A DNA stretch of 36,147 nucleotides from DASYTH01 sp035762905 (GCF_035762905.1 NZ_DASUCC010000132.1:1-36147), one strand, 5' to 3'; shown: positions 16,658 to 24,750, numbered from the stretch's first letter. Made by a program: numbers and translations. Notes: generated by a model from the sequence alone, not told the origin.

Positions 16658-17887
16658 GTGTCGAGCACCCTGATCGTTGTTCTGGTCGTCGTTCTGGTTG
16701 TGGTCGTGGTCGCGGTGGTGGCCGGCGTCGTGTTGGCGCGGCGGCGGCGGATCGATCTGACGCAGGGGCGCGAGCGGGAGAGCGGGGCGGGGGGGTACCG
16801 GGCGGGTGGGGGGATCGCCCTGGCGCCGCGGGGCGAGCCGGCCGAGGTGGTCGAGGCGGCGGAGCCGGCCGAGGCCGGGCCGGTGGCCGACGTGGCGGTG
16901 GCGCCGGTCGAGCCGGTGGTCGCCGAGCCGGCGCCGGTGGTCGCGCCGGAGCCGGTCGAGGAGATCGCGCCGACGGCGGGGCGGTTGGAGCGGTTGCGGG
17001 GGCGGCTGTCGCGGTCGCGGTCGACGTTCGGGCAGGGGCTGCTGGGGTTGCTGGGGGCGGGGGATCTGGACGAGGAGTCCTGGACCGAGGTGGAGGACAC
17101 GCTGCTGCTGGCGGACCTGGGGGCGGCCACCACGGGTGAGGTGGTCGAGCGGCTGCGCGGTGAGTTGGGGGCGCGGGGGGTGCGTACGGCCGAGCAGGCG
17201 CGGGCGGTGCTGCGGGAGGTGCTGGTGGACGCGCTGCACCCGGAGATGGACCGCGCGGTGCGGGCGCTGCGGCACGGGGATCAGCCGGCCGTCGTGTTGA
17301 TCGCGGGGGTGAACGGGACCGGGAAGACGACCACCACGGGCAAGCTGGCCCGGGTGTTGATCGCGGACGGGCGCAGCGTCGTGCTCGGGGCCGCGGACAC
17401 GTTCCGGGCCGCCGCCACCGAACAGTTGCAGACCTGGGCCCAGCGGGTGGGCGCCGAGGTGGTGCGTGGCCGGGAGGGCGCGGACCCGGCGGCGGTCGCG
17501 TTCGACGCGGTCAAGCGCGGGGTGGAGTCCGGGGTGGACGCCGTGCTGGTGGACACCGCCGGCCGGCTGCACACCAAGACCGGGCTGATGGACGAGTTGG
17601 GCAAGGTCAAGCGGGTGGTGGAGAAGCAGGCCACGGTGGACGAGGTGCTGCTGGTGCTGGACGCCACCACCGGGCAGAACGGGCTGACCCAGGCCCGGGT
17701 GTTCGCCGATGTCGTGGCCGTCACCGGCATCGTGCTGACCAAGCTGGACGGGACCGCCAAGGGCGGCATCGTCTTCCAGGTCCAGCGGGAGCTGGGGGTT
17801 CCGGTGAAGCTGGTCGGACTCGGCGAAGGCGCCGACGACCTGGCGCCGTTCGAACCGGGAGCTTTCGTGGACGCTCTGCTCGGATGA
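16658..17887 (+). CDS. ftsY: Signal recognition particle receptor FtsY
   Basis: FtsY is the SRP receptor GTPase that docks ribosome-SRP complexes at the membrane. It has 409 residues: a membrane anchor (4-26), an Ala/Pro/Glu/Val-rich acidic linker (about 57-105), the N domain, then the G domain. The G domain has G1 GVNGTGKT (217-224), DTFRAAA (247-253), DTAGR (299-303) and TKLDG (361-365). An N-terminal anchor is typical of actinobacterial FtsY. GTG 16658 starts the anchor directly; there is no clear Shine-Dalgarno, and GAGGAT six bases upstream could be a -10 of a leaderless transcript. The first third uses many GGG and GTG codons, giving long G runs. Confidence 0.97.
   Translation: MSSTLIVVLVVVLVVVVVAVVAGVVLARRRRIDLTQGRERESGAGGYRAGGGIALAPRGEPAEVVEAAEPAEAGPVADVAVAPVEPVVAEPAPVVAPEPVEEIAPTAGRLERLRGRLSRSRSTFGQGLLGLLGAGDLDEESWTEVEDTLLLADLGAATTGEVVERLRGELGARGVRTAEQARAVLREVLVDALHPEMDRAVRALRHGDQPAVVLIAGVNGTGKTTTTGKLARVLIADGRSVVLGAADTFRAAATEQLQTWAQRVGAEVVRGREGADPAAVAFDAVKRGVESGVDAVLVDTAGRLHTKTGLMDELGKVKRVVEKQATVDEVLLVLDATTGQNGLTQARVFADVVAVTGIVLTKLDGTAKGGIVFQVQRELGVPVKLVGLGEGADDLAPFEPGAFVDALLG
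16784..16813 (+). other. Potential G-quadruplex sequence in 5' part of ftsY
   Basis: Five runs of G (4, 7, 3, 3 and 6 bases) are separated by loops C, TACC, C and T on the coding strand. The run is about 125 bases into ftsY, where it encodes a Gly-rich linker. GGG codons are not the preferred Gly codon in neighbouring genes. Confidence 0.6.
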
Positions 17888-17898
17888 TTCCCGGGATT

Positions 17899-17921
17899 TC
17901 GCTTCGCGCTGAGCGAAGCGA
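17899..17921. terminator. Hairpin after ftsY
   Basis: A 9-bp perfect stem (17899-17907 with 17913-17921) closes a 5-nt loop GCTGA, starting 12 bases after the ftsY stop. There is no T-tract. It probably ends or attenuates ftsY transcription before the malate synthase operon. Confidence 0.55.
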
Positions 17922-17980
17922 CGATCGCCGAGATGCTCGGCAAGGGGCTGTTCTGGTGAAGGTCCGGCAGGATGTGTGCC

Positions 17981-19558
17981 ATGGCCAACAACGATGTCGA
18001 CCGAGCCGACGAGATCCTCACCCCCGACGCCCTCGCCTTCCTGTCCGGCCTGCACACCGAGTTCGCCGCACGGCGGGATGAGCTGGTGGCCCGGCGCCGG
18101 GAGCGCCGCGAGCAGGCCGCCGGCCGGCTGGACTTCCTGCCCGAGACCGCGGACATCCGGGCCGGGGAGTGGCGGGTCGCCGAAGCACCAGCGGACCTGC
18201 GGGACCGGCGGGTGGAGATCACCGGGCCGACCGAGCGGAAGATGGCGATCAACGCGCTGAACTCGGGCGCGAAGGTGTGGCTGGCCGACCTGGAGGACGC
18301 CAACACTCCACACTGGAGCAACGTGGTCTCCGGTCAGGTGAACCTGAAGGACGCCGTCCGGGGGACCATCGCGTTCACCTCTCCGGAGGGAAAGAGCTAC
18401 GCGCTGCGTGATGACATCGAGCACGCGGTGATCGTGATGCGGCCCCGGGGCTGGCATCTGCCCGAGCGGCACCTCACCTTCGACGCCCGCTCGGCGGCCG
18501 GGACCCGCCCGGCGATCGGCGCGCTGGTCGACTTCGGCCTGTACTTCTTCCACAATGCGCAGGCGCTGCTGGACAAGGGCAGCGGGCCGTACTTCTACCT
18601 GCCCAAGATGGAGTCGCACCTCGAGGCGCGGCTGTGGAACGACGTGTTCACCCACGCCCAGGCCGAGCTGGGCATCCCGCACGGGACGATCCGGGCCACC
18701 GTGCTGATCGAGACGATCCCGGCCGCGTTCGAGATGGAGGAGATCCTCTACGAGCTGCGCGAGCACGCCTCCGGGCTCAACGCCGGGCGCTGGGACTACC
18801 TGTTCAGCCTGATCAAGTACTTCCGGGACGCCGGGCCGGAGTTCGTGCTGCCGGACCGCAACAGCGTCACGATGACCGCCCCGTTCATGCGCGCCTACAC
18901 CGAGCTGCTGGTGCGCACCTGCCACGCACGCGGGGCGTTCGCCATGGGCGGCATGGCCGCGTTCATCCCGAACCGGCGCGACCCCGACGTGACCGCCAAG
19001 GCGCTGGACAAGGTGCGCGAGGACAAGCGGCGCGAGGCCGGCGACGGGTTCGACGGCTCCTGGGTGGCCCACCCGGACCTGGTGCCGATCTGCCGGGAGG
19101 TGTTCGACGAGGTGCTCGGCGATGCGCCCAACCAGCTCGACCGGCTGCGCGGGGACGTGTCGGTCAGCGCGGCCCAACTGCTCGACGTGGCCGCCACCCC
19201 GGGCCAGGCCACCGAGGCCGGGCTGCGCGCCGCGGTGGACGTCGGGGTCCGCTACATCGCCTCCTGGCTGGGCGGCAACGGCGCGGCGGCGATCCACAAC
19301 CTGATGGAGGACGCGGCCACCGCGGAGATCTCCCGGTCCCAGGTGTGGCAGTGGGTGCGCAACGCGGTGGTGCTGGACACCGGCGCGAAGGTGACCGCCG
19401 AGCTGGTCCGGTCCGTGCTGGCCGAGACCCGCGCGGCGCTGCAGGCGGAGCTGCCGGCCGAGCACCTGGACCAGGCCTGCCGGCTGTTCGAGGAGGTCGC
19501 GCTGGCCGAGGACTACGTGGACTTCCTCACCCTGCCGGCCTACGAGCGGATCGAGTGA
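17981..19558 (+). CDS. aceB: Malate synthase A
   Basis: Malate synthase condenses glyoxylate with acetyl-CoA to malate. The 525-residue length fits isoform A. The family signature R-E-H-x2-G-L-N-x-G-x-W-D-Y-L-F is complete at residues 260-275. Arg155 in RPRGWHLPE and Glu244 in LIETIPAAFE are the usual active-site residues. ATG 17981 is preceded by GGCAGGA at 17966-17972; an ATG at 17972 overlaps that site. It is the first gene of a four-gene coupled operon with a CitE-like enzyme, allantoinase and allantoicase, so its job here is most likely to use glyoxylate from purine (allantoin) breakdown. No isocitrate lyase gene is present. Confidence 0.95.
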   Translation: MANNDVDRADEILTPDALAFLSGLHTEFAARRDELVARRRERREQAAGRLDFLPETADIRAGEWRVAEAPADLRDRRVEITGPTERKMAINALNSGAKVWLADLEDANTPHWSNVVSGQVNLKDAVRGTIAFTSPEGKSYALRDDIEHAVIVMRPRGWHLPERHLTFDARSAAGTRPAIGALVDFGLYFFHNAQALLDKGSGPYFYLPKMESHLEARLWNDVFTHAQAELGIPHGTIRATVLIETIPAAFEMEEILYELREHASGLNAGRWDYLFSLIKYFRDAGPEFVLPDRNSVTMTAPFMRAYTELLVRTCHARGAFAMGGMAAFIPNRRDPDVTAKALDKVREDKRREAGDGFDGSWVAHPDLVPICREVFDEVLGDAPNQLDRLRGDVSVSAAQLLDVAATPGQATEAGLRAAVDVGVRYIASWLGGNGAAAIHNLMEDAATAEISRSQVWQWVRNAVVLDTGAKVTAELVRSVLAETRAALQAELPAEHLDQACRLFEEVALAEDYVDFLTLPAYERIE

Positions 19559-20742
19559 TGGTCCGCACCTCGCTCGACGGGGCGATCATCGCCGATGTCG
19601 TCGAGCGGCTGTCCTTTGTGGACGATCCGGCCCGGCGTGGGCGGCAGCCGGTGCACACCTGCTACGTGCCCGCCGGCCGGGTCACCCCCGGCCTGCCCAG
19701 GGAGTGGGGCGAGCAGGCGCTGGCCGCCCTCGACCGGCACGGCGACGAACTGGACGTTGCCGAGCCGATCCTGGTCCGGGTGCGGGAGAAGCTGGCCCGA
19801 GAGCCGGTCGAGGACCTGCGGATCGACTTCGAGGACGGCTACGGTGCGCCCGCCGACGAGGCCGAGGACGCCGACGCCGAGCGCGCCGCCCGGGTGGTCG
19901 CCGGCTGGCACCGGGACGGCACCGCGCCGCCGTGGTCCGGCATCCGGTTCAAGTCCTTTCACACCAAGGCGTTGCTCGAACGCGGGGTACGCACGCTGGA
20001 CATCTTCCTGACCACGCTTGGCAGCGAGCTGGGCCGGCCGCACGGTCTGGCGCTGACCTTTCCGAAGGTCACCTCGCCGGCCCAGGTGTTCGCGCTCGTC
20101 GACCTGCTCGAGGTCCTCGAGGGCCGGCTCGGGTTCGCCGCCGGCACGCTGCGCTTCGAGATCCAGATCGAGACCACGCAGTCCATTGTGGACGGAACGG
20201 GGGCGCTCGCCGTGCCCCGGTTGATCACCGCGGGCGGCGGCCGGGTGTCCGGCCTGCACTTCGGCACCTACGACTACACCGCGGCGTGCGGGCTGGATGC
20301 CGCGCAGCAGCACCTGGCGCACCCGGCCTGCGACTTCGCCCGGCACACCATGCAGGTGAGCGCGGCCGGTACCCGGGTCTGGCTGTCCGACGGGTCCACC
20401 AACGTGCTGCCGGTGGGCGACGCGGTGGGCGCGGGCTGGCGCACGCACCACGCGCTGGTCCGCCGGTCCCTCGAGCACGGCTTCCACCAGGGCTGGGACC
20501 TGCATCCGGCGCAGCTGGTCACCCGGTACGCCGCGGTGTACGGCTACTACCGGGAGACCGCCGGGGAGTCGGCGCGCCGGCTGGGCGCCTACCTGGCCGG
20601 CACCGGCGGCGCGGTGGCCGACGAGCCGGCGACCGCGCGGGCCCTGGCCAGGACGCTGCGCCGGGCCGTGGACTGCGGCGCGCTCACCGAGCCGGAGGTG
20701 ACCGCGCTGGTCGGCACCGAGGAGTGGAGCGCGCATGCTTGA
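19558..20742 (+). CDS. HpcH/HpaI-CitE-like aldolase/lyase superfamily protein (DUF6986 type)
   Basis: The 394-residue protein has the pattern of the CitE/malyl-CoA lyase TIM barrel. This comprises RIDFEDGYG (88-96), the Mg-binding Glu in RFEIQIET (199-206), the second acidic ligand in HFGTYDYTAACG (234-245) and an HPAQLVTRY segment near 323-331. It therefore looks catalytically competent, probably for a C-C bond reaction involving a 2-oxo acid such as glyoxylate. The substrate is unknown. ATG 19558 overlaps the malate synthase stop by one base, and its own end overlaps allB by eight bases. A longer upstream frame is a shadow of aceB. I recall similar proteins next to allantoin genes in other actinobacteria. 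I infer a role in glyoxylate handling. Confidence 0.82.
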   Translation: MVRTSLDGAIIADVVERLSFVDDPARRGRQPVHTCYVPAGRVTPGLPREWGEQALAALDRHGDELDVAEPILVRVREKLAREPVEDLRIDFEDGYGAPADEAEDADAERAARVVAGWHRDGTAPPWSGIRFKSFHTKALLERGVRTLDIFLTTLGSELGRPHGLALTFPKVTSPAQVFALVDLLEVLEGRLGFAAGTLRFEIQIETTQSIVDGTGALAVPRLITAGGGRVSGLHFGTYDYTAACGLDAAQQHLAHPACDFARHTMQVSAAGTRVWLSDGSTNVLPVGDAVGAGWRTHHALVRRSLEHGFHQGWDLHPAQLVTRYAAVYGYYRETAGESARRLGAYLAGTGGAVADEPATARALARTLRRAVDCGALTEPEVTALVGTEEWSAHA

Positions 20743-22063
20743 CCTGGTGTTCCGGGCCCGGCGGGTGATCACTCCGGGCGGCGAGGCGGCCCGGTGCGTC
20801 GGCGTCGCGGGCGGCCGGATCGCGGCGGTCGAACCGCTGGACGCCCGGCTGGACGCCACCCGGGCGATCGACCTCGGCGACGACGTGGTGCTGCTGCCCG
20901 GTCTGGTGGATACGCACGTGCACGTCAACGATCCCGGGCGGGCCGAGTGGGAGGGCTTCGAGACCGCCACCCGCGCGGCGGCGGCCGGCGGGATCACCAC
21001 GATCGTGGACATGCCGCTGAACAGCCTGCCGCCGACCACCGACGTGGCCGCGCTCGAGGTGAAGCGCAAGACCGCGCAGGGCCGGGTGCACGTCGACGTC
21101 GGGTTCTGGGGTGGCGCGGTGCCGGGCAACGGCGGCGAGCTGCGCGGCCTGCACGAGGCCGGCGTGTTCGGCTTCAAGTGCTTCCTGCTGCACTCCGGCG
21201 TCGAGGAGTTCCCACCGCTGGGCCCGGACGAGCTGGCCGCCACGCTGCCCCGGCTCGGCGGGCTCGGCGCGCTGCTGGTGGTGCACGCCGAGGACGCCGA
21301 CACGGTGGACCACGCTCCGGCGCCCCGCGGCGACCGGTACGCGGACTTCCTGGCCTCCCGGCCGCGCGGCGCGGAGAACCTGGCCATCGCCCGGATGATC
21401 GAGCTGGCCCGGTGGACCGGCGCCCGGGTGCACATCCTCCATCTGTCCTCTTCGGACGCGCTGCCGATGATCGCCTCGGCGCGCCGGGACGGGGTGGCGG
21501 TGACCGCGGAGACCTGCCCGCACTACCTGACGTTCGCCGCGGAGGAGGTCCCGGACGGTGCGACGCAGTTCAAGTGCTGCCCGCCGATCCGGGAGGCGGA
21601 CAACCGGGAGCTGCTCTGGCGCGGCCTGGCCGGCGGTGTGCTCGACTGCGTGGTGAGCGACCATTCGCCGTGCCCGGCCGAGCTGAAACGGTTCGACGTC
21701 GGGGACTTCGGTCTGGCCTGGGGCGGGATCGCCGGGCTGCAGGTCGGGTTGCCGGCGGTGTGGACGGCGGCCCGGCAGCGCGGTGTCCCCCTCGCCGACG
21801 TGGTGCGCTGGATGGCGAGCGGCCCGGCCGGGCTGGTCGGGTTGCGCCGCAAGGGAAGCATCGCCCCCGGCTTCGACGCCGACCTGTGCCTGTTCGCCCC
21901 GGACGAGGCGTTCGTGGTGGATCCCGGCAAGCTGCACCACCGCAACCCGGTCAGCGCGTACGCCGGCCGGGCGCTGGCCGGCCTGGTCCAGGGGACCTGG
22001 CTACGCGGCCGCGAGGTGACCGGCACCGACCCGCACGGTGTCCTGCTGAACAGGGGAGAGTGA
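20735..22063 (+). CDS. allB: Allantoinase
   Basis: Allantoinase hydrolyses allantoin to allantoate. The 442-residue cyclic amidohydrolase has metal ligands His61 and His63 (THVHVND), bridging Lys148 (FKCFLLHSG), His184 (VVHAED), His236 (HILHLSS) and Asp309 (VSDHSPC). GFKCFL and CPPIRE are typical of allantoinase rather than dihydropyrimidinase. Its ATG lies inside the end of the preceding gene, and its stop overlaps the allantoicase start, so the four genes are strictly coupled. No permease, urate oxidase or AllR-type regulator gene is in the window. Confidence 0.95.
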   Translation: MLDLVFRARRVITPGGEAARCVGVAGGRIAAVEPLDARLDATRAIDLGDDVVLLPGLVDTHVHVNDPGRAEWEGFETATRAAAAGGITTIVDMPLNSLPPTTDVAALEVKRKTAQGRVHVDVGFWGGAVPGNGGELRGLHEAGVFGFKCFLLHSGVEEFPPLGPDELAATLPRLGGLGALLVVHAEDADTVDHAPAPRGDRYADFLASRPRGAENLAIARMIELARWTGARVHILHLSSSDALPMIASARRDGVAVTAETCPHYLTFAAEEVPDGATQFKCCPPIREADNRELLWRGLAGGVLDCVVSDHSPCPAELKRFDVGDFGLAWGGIAGLQVGLPAVWTAARQRGVPLADVVRWMASGPAGLVGLRRKGSIAPGFDADLCLFAPDEAFVVDPGKLHHRNPVSAYAGRALAGLVQGTWLRGREVTGTDPHGVLLNRGE

Positions 22064-23088
22064 TGACCGAGTTCGCCGACTGGGAGCGGTTGCCCGATCT
22101 GGCCTCGCGCCGGGTCGGCGGTGGCGTGCTGTGGGCCAACGACGAGCTGTTCGCCGAACGCGAGAACCTGATCAAACCCGCCGATCCGGTGTTCCAGCCG
22201 TCGACGTTCGGCCACAAGGGACAGATCTACGACGGCTGGGAGACCCGCCGCCGCCGCGAGGACGGCTGCGACCAGGCCATCGTCCGGCTCGGTCTGCCCG
22301 GCGTGATCCGCGGCGTCGTGGTCGACACCGCCTTCTTCACCGGCAACTACCCGCCGTTCGCCTCGGTCGAGGCGTGCGTCGTCGAGGACTACCCGAGCCC
22401 CGACGAGCTGAAGGACTGGCACACCCTGGTGCCGAAATCCCCCCTGCGCGGCAACTTCCGCAACGTCTTCGACGTCGCCGAGCACCGCCGCTACACCCAC
22501 GTGCGGCTGACCATCTACCCCGACGGCGGCGTCGCCCGGCTGCGCGTGCACGGCCTGCCGTTCCCCGACCTGTCCTTCCTCGATCTCAACTCGTTCGACC
22601 TCGCCGCCCTTGAGCACGGCGCCCGGATCTTCGGGTGTTCCAACATGTTCTACTCGTCGCCGGCCAACCTGATCTCCCCCGGCTTCGCCGCCACCATGGG
22701 CGAGGGCTGGGAGACCGCCCGCCGTCGCGATGCCGGCAACGACTGGGTCACCGTCGAGCTGGCCGCCCGCGGCACCGTCCGCCTCGCCGAACTGGACACC
22801 AGCCACTTCAAGGGCAACGCCCCCGGTTGGGCCGCGCTGTCCGGCTGCGACAGCCGCGTGGCCGAACCCGACGAGGAGGGCGCCTGGTTCGAGCTCCTGC
22901 CCCGAGTCCGCCTGCAACCCGACACCCGGCACCGGTTCGTGCTGCCCGACGCCAACCCCACCACCCACGTCCGCCTGGACATCTACCCCGACGGCGGCAT
23001 GGCCCGGCTGCGCCTGCACGGCGCCCTCACCGACGACGGCCGCGAATCCTACGTCCGCCGCTGGCTGGACCTGCGCGACCCGGACTGA
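22063..23088 (+). CDS. alc: Allantoicase
   Basis: Allantoicase splits allantoate into ureidoglycolate and urea. The 341-residue protein shows the two-fold internal repeat of the family. GYD/GWETRRRR-type segments recur near residues 57-66 and 213-221. DTxxFTGNYPP (88-98) and DTSHFKGNAPG (245-255) are the paired sugar-binding-like motifs. RLTIYPDGGxARLR and RLDIYPDGGMARLR end each half. ATG 22063 overlaps the allB stop. The enzyme turning ureidoglycolate into glyoxylate is not evident in the window. Confidence 0.95.
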   Translation: MTEFADWERLPDLASRRVGGGVLWANDELFAERENLIKPADPVFQPSTFGHKGQIYDGWETRRRREDGCDQAIVRLGLPGVIRGVVVDTAFFTGNYPPFASVEACVVEDYPSPDELKDWHTLVPKSPLRGNFRNVFDVAEHRRYTHVRLTIYPDGGVARLRVHGLPFPDLSFLDLNSFDLAALEHGARIFGCSNMFYSSPANLISPGFAATMGEGWETARRRDAGNDWVTVELAARGTVRLAELDTSHFKGNAPGWAALSGCDSRVAEPDEEGAWFELLPRVRLQPDTRHRFVLPDANPTTHVRLDIYPDGGMARLRLHGALTDDGRESYVRRWLDLRDPD

Positions 23089-23092
23089 CCTG

Positions 23093-23107
23093 ACCCGCCC
23101 GGCGGGT
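23093..23107. terminator. Short hairpin between alc and the toxin-like gene
   Basis: ACCCGC (23093-23098) and GCGGGT (23102-23107) form a six-base stem with a CCG loop in the 29-base gap between convergent genes. It is weak and could be fortuitous. Confidence 0.35.
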
Positions 23108-23117
23108 GGCTTGGCGG

Positions 23118-24329
23118 TCAGAAGTGCACGCGGTAGCCGTACTGGCGGCCGAGGGTGCGGGCCTGGTCGAAGACCTGGGCGCGGGTGGCGTTGGGGTTCT
23201 GGTCGAGCCAGCGGACCCAGTCCTGCTCGAAGCGGGCGCTGAACCGGGCGTGGTCGGCCTCGCGGGCCCAGCTGCCCCAGGCCGGGTTGCTGGTGTCGAT
23301 GCCGTAGCGCTCGAACCGGCGGCCGAGGTTGACCGGGAAGTTGTGGTGGGCGACGTAGGTGTTGCCGTCGTTGGGGGGCGGGCCCCAGGTGTCGCGGACG
23401 CCGTTGGCGTAGTCGCTGCCGCGGTAGGTGCCGCGGTCGTGGCGGCGCCAGTCCTGGTTCATCTGGCGTTCCCGCTCGCGCTCGCGCTGCCGGTAGGCGC
23501 GGTCCACCTCGCGCTGGTGCTGACGGGTGCCGCGGCGGCCGAAGATCGACCGGACGCCGCGCCAGGCCATGCCGAGGCCGCGGGCGACGTCGCCGCGCAG
23601 CAGGGAGCTGGCGACGTCGGCCAACGCCTTGAGGATGGGTTCGGCGACGCTCGGGCCGGCGGGGGCCGGCAGCGGGTCGGGGCGCTGGAGCCGGTCCATC
23701 GCCTGGATCAGGCGCTGCTCGATGGCGGAGATCGGCGCCCGGTAGGTGTCGATCATGGCGGTGCACTGGGCCACCACGTTCGGGGTGACCCCGCCCTCGA
23801 CCGCGATCGCCTGCCTGGCATAGGAGATCAGCCGCTGCACCAGGTCGGTCAGCAGCTCGTTGATCCGGCGCCGGCAGTCCGCGATCGCCTCGCCCATCTG
23901 CTTGGCCGCGGCCGCGGTGGCCAGCGCCACGTTGGCCGTCGCCTGCAGCGCGGCGACCAGCTCCAGCGCGCGCCCGCGGTAGCGCTCGCCGGCCGGGCCG
24001 GTCCAGTCCGAGGTCTCCTCGATGCCCCGCTTGGCCAGCTGCTCCCGGATCGACTCGACTTGCGCCGAGGCCTTCTCCCAGTGGTCGGCGAACTGCTGGA
24101 TCACGGTGGCCTGGCCGGCCAGCCCGTCCAGGACGAGCTGCAGCGGTTGCACGTGCGGGGTGAGCCAGCCCAGTCCGGCCGCGTTCAACGCTTCGATCGG
24201 CCGCATGTCGGCGCTCAGCGCGGCAAGCCCGCCGCCCGCGTTCAGGCCCGGCGGCAGCCACGTCCCGGTCCGGATGGAGTTGAGCAGCGCCAGGGTTTCC
24301 CGGGCGAACTCCTCGTCTTCCCTACTCAT
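23118..24329 (-). CDS. WXG100 protein with C-terminal nuclease-toxin-like domain
   Basis: The 403-residue protein has a helical N-terminal region carrying WTG (109-111), the WXG100 turn, then helices to about 215. A linker very rich in Arg/Glu follows (265-300). The C-terminal ~80 residues read AHHNFPVNLGRRFERYGID (327-345), then DHARF (359-363), FEQDWVRWL (367-375), NPNA (378-381) and a final helix. The paired His328-His329, the later His360 and the NPNA segment recall the HNH-like (AHH/GHH, SitA5/TIGR02269-type) toxin domains. I infer a contact-dependent or secreted antibacterial toxin delivered by a type VII system. The start overlaps the upstream stop (ATGA). No immunity gene follows, since the next gene is convergent alc. 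Confidence 0.7.
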   Translation of the reverse strand: MSREDEEFARETLALLNSIRTGTWLPPGLNAGGGLAALSADMRPIEALNAAGLGWLTPHVQPLQLVLDGLAGQATVIQQFADHWEKASAQVESIREQLAKRGIEETSDWTGPAGERYRGRALELVAALQATANVALATAAAAKQMGEAIADCRRRINELLTDLVQRLISYARQAIAVEGGVTPNVVAQCTAMIDTYRAPISAIEQRLIQAMDRLQRPDPLPAPAGPSVAEPILKALADVASSLLRGDVARGLGMAWRGVRSIFGRRGTRQHQREVDRAYRQRERERERQMNQDWRRHDRGTYRGSDYANGVRDTWGPPPNDGNTYVAHHNFPVNLGRRFERYGIDTSNPAWGSWAREADHARFSARFEQDWVRWLDQNPNATRAQVFDQARTLGRQYGYRVHF

Positions 24330-24652
24330 GACGATGGCGGCGACAGTTCGCCGTCGATCGCGCCGATCCGGTCGGCGCCGTCGTCGTCACCGCGCTCGTA
24401 GGCGGTGGCGATCTCGGCGAGCGTCGTGCCGGCCGTCTCCAGCGCCGCCACTCCGGCCCGCATGGCTTCCTGGCCGATCCGGGACAGTTCCTCGATCGCG
24501 ATCGCGAACTTCCGGGCGGTCTGCCCGTAGGCCTCGGCCGGCATGCTCACCCCGCCGGCGACGTCGACGGCCCCGCCCAGCTCACCGGCCAGGCCCTGCA
24601 GCGTCCGGGCGTGCGCGCGCAGCGCCGGCACGGCCGCCGCGAAACCGCTCAT
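24326..24652 (-). CDS. EspC/WXG100-like small type VII protein
   Basis: This is a 108-residue all-helical protein of the EspC-like group found in actinobacterial type VII cassettes. It has the type VII export motif YxxxD as YERGD (85-89), followed by a short acidic tail. The central AYGQTARKFA (41-50) stands where WXG would be. ATG 24652 overlaps the stop of the preceding 33-codon ORF; a TTG at 24670 would add six residues. Its stop overlaps the start of the WXG100-toxin gene, so it is probably the helper or partner of that protein. Confidence 0.75.
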   Translation of the reverse strand: MSGFAAAVPALRAHARTLQGLAGELGGAVDVAGGVSMPAEAYGQTARKFAIAIEELSRIGQEAMRAGVAALETAGTTLAEIATAYERGDDDGADRIGAIDGELSPPSS

Positions 24653-24750
24653 CGGATCCGCACCTCGCAAGCTCGGTGCTGCTCGACCCCGCCGCCTCGC
24701 AGGCTCGGCGCCGGGGCAGTGCCCGACGATTCACTCGCAAGCTCGCTCAT
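24649..24750 (-). CDS. 33-codon coupled small ORF
   Basis: The ORF begins ATG 24750, sharing its A with the stop of the YbaB gene (TGATG), and ends in TGA overlapping the start of the EspC-like gene (ATGA). A strong GGAGGA ribosome-binding site lies at 24757-24762, six bases before the ATG, so translation is likely. The 33-residue product (starting MSELASESSG) is polar, with one Cys, and has no recognisable domain. Much of it is encoded by three copies of a 12-base repeat. It may act mainly as a translational bridge between its neighbours. Confidence 0.5.
   Translation of the reverse strand: MSELASESSGTAPAPSLRGGGVEQHRACEVRIR
24664..24745. repeat. Three 12-base repeats CTCGCARGCTCG
   Basis: Copies lie at 24664-24675, 24696-24707 (one base different, CTCGCAGGCTCG) and 24734-24745, 32 and 38 bases apart, between the YbaB and EspC-like genes. 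I noticed no other copy in the window. They look like a small interspersed repeat that has been captured as coding sequence. Confidence 0.7.

Noticed and set aside
16562..19465. Very long minus-strand open frame opposite ftsY and malate synthase
   Set aside because: It is antisense to two clearly recognised genes, and its His/Arg/Gln-rich composition shows no family motif.
18634..19557. N-terminal extension of the CitE-like gene
   Set aside because: The frame is open but runs out of frame through malate synthase; ATG 19558 at the TGATG overlap begins the real domain.
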